From a bacterium (GTDB lineage Bacteria; CG2-30-53-67; CG2-30-70-394), in assembly GCA_024278555.1 (NCBI GenBank), contig JAJRSX010000114.1:1-6755 (forward strand): a DNA stretch of 6,755 nt, read 5' to 3'. The position numbers were made by a program, and so were the translations under genes. Below the pieces are notes generated by a model. It saw only the letters and a list, made by a program, of their open reading frames with translations, was not told where the DNA came from and did no database searches. Of the stretch, positions 1 through 5,762 are shown in pieces; position 1 is the stretch's first letter, and each line of letters begins with the position of its first letter.

Positions 1-432
1 CTCCTCGACCGCGCCTACGAGGTGGGCAACTGGGCGGAGGTGAACATCCCTCTCGGACTGTTTGCCCGCACCGTGGTGCAGGTGAGCTGGGCGCGCACCT
101 ACGGCTCGGCGGCGTCGCTCGATGACATCGAGGTGGGCTCCCCCTTCCTGGCGCGGCTTGCCCCGCCGCGTCCCGGCTACTCGGGGATCGCCGGGGTCGA
201 GGTCGGCGGTAACCTCCTCCTGCGCCGGGTTCGCCGCGTCTACAACGGTGCCCCCAACGACGGCGTCGTCTCGGTGGCGAGCGTCGAGGCGGGGCTACCG
301 CCCGGGGCGGATGCCAAGGTCACCTACCCCGACGGCCACCGCGACTACGTGCACAGCTCCCACGGCGACCTCGCCGACTCCCCGGTGGTCGCCGCCGAGA
401 TTGCCCGAATCCTCGGCCGGCCGCTGCCGTAG
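1..432 (+). CDS. Lipase-like alpha/beta hydrolase, C-terminal part (5' end outside window)
   Basis: The reading frame is open from base 1, so the 143 visible residues are the C-terminal end of a larger protein; the in-frame GTG at 22 is probably internal. The order of motifs resembles the end of triacylglycerol lipase/PGAP1-like alpha/beta hydrolases: a GSPFLARL stretch (visible residues 46-53), a GYSGIAG strand (59-65), then NDGVVSVAS (86-94) and a late histidine in SSHGDL (119-124). In that family the Asp of NDG and the late His complete a Ser-Asp-His triad, so D87 and H121 are the likely catalytic pair. The nucleophile serine would lie upstream of the window. Ester or lipid hydrolysis is therefore inferred, and the substrate and cell location cannot be seen. 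The gene ends at TAG 430-432 and converges on the exbD-like gene. A non-catalytic or PHA-depolymerase-like relative is possible. Confidence 0.7.
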   Translation, partial: LLDRAYEVGNWAEVNIPLGLFARTVVQVSWARTYGSAASLDDIEVGSPFLARLAPPRPGYSGIAGVEVGGNLLLRRVRRVYNGAPNDGVVSVASVEAGLPPGADAKVTYPDGHRDYVHSSHGDLADSPVVAAEIARILGRPLP

Positions 433-619
433 TGGCCCCGGTCACACGACCCCTTACGCCTTCACCTTCGCACCCTTCGAGGATCAGCTCAGACAATGAC
501 TGTCGAGAAATCCGGTGTTTCCGAGTCTTCGTGTTCCAGCGGTGTGAAAGATGACAGAACGCTCAGGGGTATTTCTGCTGACCCTCTCTGCACCTCCCCG
601 TCTCTGCGCGAGATTCGGT
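433..619. repeat. Convergent intergenic spacer with degenerate short direct repeats
   Basis: This 187-bp gap between two convergent stop codons is less GC-rich than the flanking genes and holds no credible gene. Two short direct-repeat pairs are visible, each with a 16-nt period: GTGTTTCC at 515-522 with GTGTTCC at 531-537 (around CTTCGTG at 527-533), and TCTCTGC at 585-591 with TCTCTGC at 601-607. They resemble worn copies of the CTTCGTGT-type and TCTCTGCG-type tandem oligomers that I recall from intergenic DNA of several proteobacteria; that resemblance is from memory. A 4-bp GGTC/GACC hairpin at 440-451 has no following T-tract, so I see no convincing terminator. Confidence 0.4.
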
Positions 620-1021
620 CTACTCCGGTGCGCGGGTGGCGATGGCGAGCTTGTGGAAGCCGGCGGTGCGGGCGGCGTCCATCGCCTTGACCACCCGGCC
701 GTGGGGGACGGCGGCGTCGGCGCGGATGACCACGACCTCGCCGGCGTGCGCCTTGGCCACCGCGGCGAGGGCCGAACCGAGCTGGCCCGGCGCCACCTTG
801 CCCTTGTCGAGAAAGAGCTCCCCCTTGGCGGTGAGGGTGAGCTCGATGACGTGGCCCGGGGGGCGCTCCTTGGCCTTCGCCTCCGGGAGCTTGACGCCGA
901 TCCCCGAGCGGCTGGCAAAGGTGGTGGTGACCATGAAGAAGATGAGCAGCAAAAAGACGACGTCGATGAGCGGCGTCACGTCGAGGGTGAGGTCGTCCTG
1001 GTGGTGGCGGCCGAAGTTCAC
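620..1021 (-). CDS. ExbD/TolR-family biopolymer transport protein
   Basis: The 133-residue protein has the normal ExbD/TolR size and plan: a short cytoplasmic N terminus, one transmembrane helix (about residues 15-36) and a periplasmic domain of about 95 residues. The helix contains LDVTPLIDVVFLLLIFF. Its aspartate D20 aligns with the essential membrane Asp of ExbD and TolR (D25 and D23 in E. coli), which takes part in proton flow through the ExbB/TolQ channel. The periplasmic part ends with the family's VVIRADAAVPHGRVVKAMDAAR pattern. The start is GTG at 1021, overlapping the stop of the upstream exbB-like gene as GTGA and preceded by an SD-like GGGGGTGA. It is the last gene of the three-gene operon. 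Its natural partner protein is probably the TPR protein encoded first, because no TonB is seen. ExbD cannot be separated from TolR by sequence alone here, so no symbol is assigned. Confidence 0.93.
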   Translation of the reverse strand: MNFGRHHQDDLTLDVTPLIDVVFLLLIFFMVTTTFASRSGIGVKLPEAKAKERPPGHVIELTLTAKGELFLDKGKVAPGQLGSALAAVAKAHAGEVVVIRADAAVPHGRVVKAMDAARTAGFHKLAIATRAPE

Positions 1022-1635
1022 GCCTCACCCCCGGTGAGGAAGTCGAGGAGCTCCATCGCCACCCGCTCCATCTCTACCGCCAGGACCTCGGCGCGGCGGC
1101 GGAAGTAGCGGTAGGCGATGTAGGCGGGGATGGCGACCATCAGCCCCATGGCGGTGGAGAAGAGCGCCTCGGAGATCCCCCCGGCCAGCGCCCCGGCCTG
1201 GCCGACGCCGCGCAGGGCGATGGTGTTGAAGACCTTGATCATCCCGGAGACGGTCCCCAGCAGCCCGAGGAGCGGCGAGACGCCGGCGATGATCCCGAGG
1301 GCGTTGAGGTGCGCCTCCAGGGTGGGGAGCTGGTGGCGGCCGGCGTCCTCCAGACGGTCGCGGAGGACCTCCCGCCGCCGCTCCTTGGTGGCCACCCCGG
1401 CGGCGAGGACCTGGGCCATGGGCGAGCCGTCCTGGCGCAGGTAGGCGAGGGCCTCCTCGCGTTTGCTATCCAGCAGCCGGGCGCGCACCTGATCCAGGAG
1501 GAAGGGGGGGGCGACGCGACCGCGGCGGAGGAAGAGCGCCTTCTCGATGAAGATCGCCACCGAGATGATGGAGGCGAAGAGCAGCGGCCACATGGTGGGG
1601 CCGCCCTTCTGGAAGAAGACGAGGATGCCGGTCAC
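1018..1635 (-). CDS. ExbB/TolQ/MotA-family proton channel protein
   Basis: The 205-residue inner-membrane protein has three hydrophobic segments, at about residues 16-34, 108-131 and 153-176, with a long charged cytoplasmic loop between the first two. This is the ExbB/TolQ topology. It opens with the family's FFQKGGPTMWPLL pattern. The conserved pore region includes GLLGTVSGMIKVF (124-136) and GGISEALFSTAMGLMVAIPAY (152-172). T128 and T161 fall where ExbB/TolQ proteins keep polar pore threonines. The family converts proton-motive force into movement of ExbD/TolR and a periplasmic client. The start is taken as GTG 1635, which overlaps the TPR gene's TGA as GTGA; no SD is obvious, so translation probably depends on coupling to the upstream gene. 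An in-frame ATG at M15 would cut into the conserved N terminus and is unlikely. Assignment to ExbB, TolQ or a specialised paralogue is open. Confidence 0.94.
   Translation of the reverse strand: MTGILVFFQKGGPTMWPLLFASIISVAIFIEKALFLRRGRVAPPFLLDQVRARLLDSKREEALAYLRQDGSPMAQVLAAGVATKERRREVLRDRLEDAGRHQLPTLEAHLNALGIIAGVSPLLGLLGTVSGMIKVFNTIALRGVGQAGALAGGISEALFSTAMGLMVAIPAYIAYRYFRRRAEVLAVEMERVAMELLDFLTGGEA
1025..1032 (-). promoter_or_regulatory. Shine-Dalgarno-like site for the exbD-like gene
   Basis: Read on the minus strand this is GGGGGTGA, one mismatch from the GGAGGTGA consensus. Six bases separate its GGGGG core from the GTG start at 1021. It lies inside the end of the exbB-like gene and supports the GTG start and the 4-base overlap. 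Confidence 0.4.
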
Positions 1636-4600
1636 GGCGTGGCGGGGGACAGCGGTGGGGTGGGGGGCGCGGCCGGGGGCTCCACCTGCGGCACGGCGTT
1701 GGTGGGCGCCGGCGCGGCAGTATCGGCAGGGGGTACCACGGGGGTCGTGGTCATCGCAGCGTCTCCCTCCGCCACCGCACCGGCGGGCGCGGCTCCGGGG
1801 GCGGCGAGCTGGAGGCGCAGGTCGCGCACCGCGTCGGCGAACGGGGTCCCTTCGGCGAGGGTGTTGGCGCGCGCCAGGACCCGCAGGGCGGCGCCGCGGT
1901 CGCCCTCGGCGAGGTACCCCTTGGCCATCGCCAGGTAGGCCTGGATCTCCAGGGCGGTGTCGGTGGGCAGGCTGTTGACGAAGGTCTGGAGCTCCTCGAT
2001 CCCCTGGCGTGGCCGCCCCATCTGTACCAGAGAGCGGCCGCGGTAGTAGGGCAGGACGGCGAGGATCTCCAGGTCGCTGGCGCGCGCCGCCTCGACGAAG
2101 AAGGGGTAGGCGCGCTCGCCCTGGCCGAGACGCAGGAGGATGCGGCCGATCTCAAAGGCGGCCGGGGTGCGGAAGGGGCTCTCCTCCCCCTCGCCGACCA
2201 GGGGCAGGAGGGTCTCCAGGGCGCGGTCGGTGAGGTCGAGGGTGACGTAGACGCGGCCGAGCAGGAAGCGCGCCTCGGCGTGGTGGGCGGTGTCGGCGGG
2301 GTCGTCGAGGGCGCGGCGGAGGATCTGGCTGGCCAGGAACGACTCCTGCCGCTTCAGGTAGAGGCGCGCCATGCGCAGCCGCGCATCCCGGGTGGCGGGC
2401 TGTCCCGGGTAGTTGCGCAGGAGGGCGGCGTAGGTGGCGATGGCGCCGTCCACGTCATCGGCGTCTTCCAGCAGGGTGCCGCGGGCCAGGGCGACGGCGG
2501 CCAGGGCGCGGGAGTCGTCGAGGCGCGCCTCCATCTCCGCCAGGGCGTGGGCCGCATAGTCGCGGACGCCGGCGGTGCGCAGGGCATCCTCCGCCGCCAG
2601 CAGGGTGTCGCTGTCGTGCAGGCGGTCGCGGAAGAGGGCCTCCAGCCCGTCGTTCGCCTCCCTCGCGCGGCCGAGGTCGGCGAGGGCGAAGGCGGCGGCG
2701 AGGCGCGCCGCGATCCTCTGCACCGGGTCGGTGGTCCGCTCGGTGGCGCGGCCGAAGGTGGCCGCCGCCTCCTCCAGCCTCGACCCCTGGAGGTAGGCGG
2801 CGGCGAGGCGGAAGAGGGCCTCGCCCGCCTGGGGGCCGTCCGGGAAGCGCTGGAGGTAGCGGCTTAGCGCCGTCACCGCCTGGTCGGTGTGGCCCGCGTC
2901 GAGCTCGTTGAGGCCGATGGAAAAGAGCGCCGTTGCCGCCACCGGGCTGTCGGGGAAGCGTGCCGCGAGCGACGCCAGGAGGGTGTTGGAGCCCCGGTAG
3001 TCCTTCCGTTTGGCGAGGATGTGGGCCATCCGCACCATCGATCGCTGGAGGCGCGCGTCGTCCGGCTGCGCCTCGGTGACCTGCCGGTAGTAGTCGTAGG
3101 CGGAGGTGAGGTCGCCGTTGTCGAAGGCGGTCTCGGCGAGGAGGAAGAGGGCATCGCCCCGCCCCGCCGGGCTCGCCTCGCTGGCGGCGCGGGCGAAGAT
3201 GGCCTGGGCGCGGCCGGTGTTGCCGAGGGTGAGGTAGGCCTTGCCGAGCGCCTCCTGGGCCACCCCCCAGTTCGGGTCGTCGCGCACCACCCCCTCAAGG
3301 AGGGGGATCGCCTCCAGGAGCCGCTGTTGGCCGAGGTAGAGGAGGGCCTCGTAGAAGCGCGCCCGGCGCGCCCAGGTGGACTCCGGGGCGTCGGTGCGCA
3401 GGGTACGGTACGCCTCCTCCGCGTCGCGGGTCTCACTCAGGAGGTGGAGGGAGCGCGCCAAGAGATAGCGTGCCTCGGCCAGCTCATCCCCGTTGAGCGC
3501 CTCCCCCCGTACCACCAGGTAGCGGAGGGTCTCGGCGGCGTCGGTGTATTCCTTGGCGGCAAACAGGGCGCGGGCGAGCGACAGGCGGGTGCGGATCGCC
3601 GACGGGCTGTTCGGGGCGGCGTCGAGGATCGCCTGAAACCCCTCCATCGCCACCGCCGTCTCTCCCTTGGCGAGGTGGGCCTGGGCGAGGTGGAGGCGGG
3701 CGTCGAGGAGGGGCTCTCCCGCCTCGCTCAGGGGCGGGGTGTCGATCAGGTGGTCCGCCGCCGCCAGGTCGCCGCCGTCGAGGGCGGCGTGGAAGAGGCC
3801 GAGGGCACCGCCGAGACCGATGACCCCCGAGGCGTGCTGCAACCGGTCGAGGACGGGGATCGCCGCGTCGCGCTCGCCGAGCCGCAGGTGGCACCAGGCG
3901 ACGGTGAGCTCCTCCACCTCGGGGAGCTTACCGGCACTCCCGGCGCTGAGGGCGATGGCCTCGCGGTAGCGGCCGAGGTGGTAGAGAAGCTCCATGCCGA
4001 TCTGGGTGAGCGGCGGCTGCCACGCCGCGGGACCGCTACGTAGGAGGGTGACGATCTGCTCCTGGGCCGCCTCCACGTCGCCGCCGTCCAGGGCCAGCTT
4101 CAGCCGCCACATTGCCAGCGACGGCCGCAGGGCGGCCGGGGCCTCTTCGGCCGCCGCCGCCAGGTGGGTGGCGGCCGTGGTCGGGTCGCCGCCCTCGATG
4201 GCGAGCCACGCGAGGGTGTAGTAGGCCCACGGGGCGAGGGGGTGGTGGGGCCACCGTTCCACCAGGGAGGTGAGCCCCTGGCTCGCCGGCTCCTCCTCGC
4301 CGGTGGCCAGGCGGCACTCGGCGAGCCAGTAGGTGGCCTCCGGGGCGATCTTCGGGTCGGGCCGGCCGGCGAGGGGCTGGAGGAGGGTGATCGCCCGCTC
4401 CAGGTGGCCCGCCTCGAAGTTGAACAGCGCCTCATCGAGCCGCGCCCGCGGCGGTGGTTGGGTGCGGGCCAGGGCCTCCCCGAGGGTGGGCCGCCGGGCA
4501 CAGCCGCGGGCGCGGGGTTGCGCCTGCGCCACCTCTCGCCGGCTCCGCTCCAGGGCCGCCTCCGCCAACCGCCGTCGTCCCGGCTCGATCGCCAGGCCAA

Positions 4601-4784
4601 AGGGGTGGGGGTGGTCGGCGGTCGGCGACACCGCCGCCGTCCCGGTCTCCACAAAGCGCACCTCCGCCGCCAGGCTCCGGTCGCGGGGGGAGACCGAGAG
4701 CGCCCCGAGCAGCAGGGGGAGAACGAGACAGAGGGGGAGGAGACGGAGCATGGGGATCGCGGGAGGGGGTCGATTCTTCCCCAT
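1632..4784 (-). CDS. Large exported tetratricopeptide-repeat protein with Pro/Ala-rich tail
   Basis: The product is 1050 residues from ATG 4784. A hydrophobic stretch at residues 13-30, after R14, looks like a signal peptide. The second in-frame ATG at 4751 (M12) would give a more typical short n-region; neither start has a clear SD, so the start is uncertain. From about residue 115 to 985 the protein is almost all helix-pair repeats of 33-38 residues with TPR spacing. Clear units include LDEALFNFEAGHLERAITLL (116-135), LHLAQAHLAKGETAVAMEGF (364-383), ALGKAYLTLGNTGRAQAIF (512-530) and ALFRLAAAYLQGSRLEEAAATF (656-677); I count roughly 20 or more. The last 55 residues are low-complexity with 16 prolines. 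TPR arrays are protein-binding scaffolds, and this one is predicted to be periplasmic. It is first in an operon and overlaps the exbB-like gene by GTGA, which makes it the likely client or adaptor of the motor. No enzymatic domain is seen. Confidence 0.9.
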   Translation of the reverse strand: MGKNRPPPAIPMLRLLPLCLVLPLLLGALSVSPRDRSLAAEVRFVETGTAAVSPTADHPHPFGLAIEPGRRRLAEAALERSRREVAQAQPRARGCARRPTLGEALARTQPPPRARLDEALFNFEAGHLERAITLLQPLAGRPDPKIAPEATYWLAECRLATGEEEPASQGLTSLVERWPHHPLAPWAYYTLAWLAIEGGDPTTAATHLAAAAEEAPAALRPSLAMWRLKLALDGGDVEAAQEQIVTLLRSGPAAWQPPLTQIGMELLYHLGRYREAIALSAGSAGKLPEVEELTVAWCHLRLGERDAAIPVLDRLQHASGVIGLGGALGLFHAALDGGDLAAADHLIDTPPLSEAGEPLLDARLHLAQAHLAKGETAVAMEGFQAILDAAPNSPSAIRTRLSLARALFAAKEYTDAAETLRYLVVRGEALNGDELAEARYLLARSLHLLSETRDAEEAYRTLRTDAPESTWARRARFYEALLYLGQQRLLEAIPLLEGVVRDDPNWGVAQEALGKAYLTLGNTGRAQAIFARAASEASPAGRGDALFLLAETAFDNGDLTSAYDYYRQVTEAQPDDARLQRSMVRMAHILAKRKDYRGSNTLLASLAARFPDSPVAATALFSIGLNELDAGHTDQAVTALSRYLQRFPDGPQAGEALFRLAAAYLQGSRLEEAAATFGRATERTTDPVQRIAARLAAAFALADLGRAREANDGLEALFRDRLHDSDTLLAAEDALRTAGVRDYAAHALAEMEARLDDSRALAAVALARGTLLEDADDVDGAIATYAALLRNYPGQPATRDARLRMARLYLKRQESFLASQILRRALDDPADTAHHAEARFLLGRVYVTLDLTDRALETLLPLVGEGEESPFRTPAAFEIGRILLRLGQGERAYPFFVEAARASDLEILAVLPYYRGRSLVQMGRPRQGIEELQTFVNSLPTDTALEIQAYLAMAKGYLAEGDRGAALRVLARANTLAEGTPFADAVRDLRLQLAAPGAAPAGAVAEGDAAMTTTPVVPPADTAAPAPTNAVPQVEPPAAPPTPPLSPATP

Positions 4785-4898
4785 TCGCGGCGTGGGTGCT
4801 ACAGGCAGCGTTCAGCGTTCAGCTCTCAGCGGATCGGTGGGGGCTGAAAGCTGGATAGCTCTCTAGCCTTGTCCCTCCGCCTGGGAAACCCTCTCCCT
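4785..4898. promoter_or_regulatory. Divergent intergenic region, presumed two-way promoter region
   Basis: This gap separates the divergent TPR operon (minus) and the ATPase gene (plus), so both promoters should lie in or near it. I could not pick out a convincing -35/-10 pair on either strand. A heptamer repeat and an imperfect hairpin occupy its middle. The promoter role is inferred from gene orientation only. Confidence 0.4.
4807..4863. repeat. AGC-phased heptamer repeats with an imperfect inverted repeat
   Basis: Four consecutive heptamers begin with AGC: AGCGTTC (4807-4813), AGCGTTC (4814-4820), AGCTCTC (4821-4827) and AGCGGAT (4828-4834). CAGCTCTCAGC at 4820-4830 pairs with GCTGAAAGCTG at 4843-4853 at 10 of 11 positions across a 12-base loop. 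AGCTCTC recurs at 4857-4863. There is no T-tract, and the element lies between divergent starts, so it is not a normal terminator. It resembles heptameric intergenic repeats known to me from proteobacterial genomes (from memory). A regulatory-protein site is the alternative. Confidence 0.5.
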
Positions 4899-5693
4899 AT
4901 GGCTGGCCCCTTTCTCACCCCGACCTTTGAGGCGCACGGCCGGCGGCTCGTGGAGACGGTGGCGGCGGGGGAGGGGTCGATCCTGATCACCGGCGAGCCG
5001 GGGGTGGGGAAGAGCTGTCTGGTGGACCACTGGCTCACCGCGGTTGCGCCCGAGCGGTGGGTCCCCCTCTCCCTCCCCGACCTCGGCCGGCGGCCACCGC
5101 TGCGCCAGGTGGCGGACCACCTCGGGGTGGGCGAGGCGGCGGACCTCGCCGCCGGCGTCAGCGAAGCCCTTGCCGGCCGGCCGCTGTGGGTGCGTGTCGA
5201 CCCGGCCGACCGTCTGGTGGAGGGCGCCTGGAACGACCTTTTGGCCCTGCGCGCGGCGGTGGCGTCCGTCCACTACCTCTGGGTCGGGCGGCTGGCGGTG
5301 AAGGGGCAGATGGAGGCGAGCTGGCTCCGCCCCCTGGTGGCGGACATCGGCTGCCGGATCCACCTGCTCGCCTTCGACCCCGAGGAGTCGCGCGCCTACT
5401 GCGCGGCGCGCCTGGCCGACCACCACGGCGGCGCCACCCTCACCGAGTCGGCCCACGAGACCCTCTACGGCCGGGCCCTCGGCTACGTGCCCCTCATCGA
5501 CCAGGTCCTCGACGAGTCGGTGGCGGAGGCGGCGCGGCGCGGCGCGACCGAGGTGGAGGGGGCGGATGTGCGCATCGCCATCGACACCCTCCGCGGCACC
5601 TACCGCCGGCAACCCCGCCGGCGCCGCCGGCCGTGGGTTGTTGCCGTGGTGGCCGCGGTAGCGGCCCTGGTCGTCCTCCTCGCGGCGCGGTAG
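4899..5693 (+). CDS. ExeA/GspA-like AAA ATPase with C-terminal membrane anchor
   Basis: From ATG 4899 the product is 264 residues; an in-frame TTG at 4869 would add ten. The homology starts just after the ATG, so ATG is preferred, although only a weak GGGAAA (4883-4888) precedes it. Walker A is GEPGVGKS (32-39). Later regions follow the ExeA/GspA/MshM plan: a YLWVGRL strand (126-132), then RIHLLAFDPEESRAYCAARL (153-172), and a C-terminal lid with GYVPLIDQVLDESVAEAARRGATEVEGADV (195-224). The expected Walker B appears as LWVRVDPADRL (96-106), with D101 present but Pro in place of the usual Glu. A basic stretch (RRQPRRRRR, 236-244) precedes one hydrophobic helix (246-263) at the very end, placing the ATPase in the cytoplasm with almost no periplasmic part. 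The peptidoglycan-binding domain typical of ExeA is absent. Family relatives help assemble envelope machines, but the role here is unknown. Confidence 0.82.
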   Translation: MAGPFLTPTFEAHGRRLVETVAAGEGSILITGEPGVGKSCLVDHWLTAVAPERWVPLSLPDLGRRPPLRQVADHLGVGEAADLAAGVSEALAGRPLWVRVDPADRLVEGAWNDLLALRAAVASVHYLWVGRLAVKGQMEASWLRPLVADIGCRIHLLAFDPEESRAYCAARLADHHGGATLTESAHETLYGRALGYVPLIDQVLDESVAEAARRGATEVEGADVRIAIDTLRGTYRRQPRRRRRPWVVAVVAAVAALVVLLAAR

Positions 5694-5717
5694 CTCAGGC
5701 GGTCGCGCGGCGCACCG

Positions 5718-5762
5718 AGACCGTGGGTGGGCGCCTGCCTCCACCTCCGCTAACCGCGGTCT
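5718..5762. terminator. Weak two-tier hairpin between convergent genes (possible terminator)
   Basis: AGACCG (5718-5723) can pair with CGGTCT (5757-5762), and inside it GGTGG (5726-5730) with CCACC (5741-5745). It lies between the ATPase stop and the PFK stop, where a two-way terminator would be expected. It has no T-tract on either strand and its right arm overlaps the PFK stop codon, so the call is tentative. Confidence 0.22.

Noticed and set aside
440-451. GGTC-ACAC-GACC hairpin just after the hydrolase stop
   Set aside because: The stem is only 4 bp and there is no T-tract, which is too weak to call a terminator.
496-1108. Plus-strand and alternative minus-strand open frames over exbD and the 433-619 spacer
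   Set aside because: None has a domain pattern, and they extend through the repeat-bearing spacer; ExbD on the minus strand explains the region.
2889-4043. Long plus-strand open frame (384 codons) antisense to the TPR gene
   Set aside because: Its translation is a low-complexity Gly/Val/Glu/Arg-rich string with no domain pattern, while the opposite strand encodes regular TPR units. GC-rich third positions keep the antisense frame open.
4863-5744. Minus-strand open frame of 293 codons over the ATPase gene
   Set aside because: It is rich in Arg/Gly/Ala/Pro with no recognisable motif, and the plus strand holds a Walker A and an ExeA-like lid in a coherent frame.
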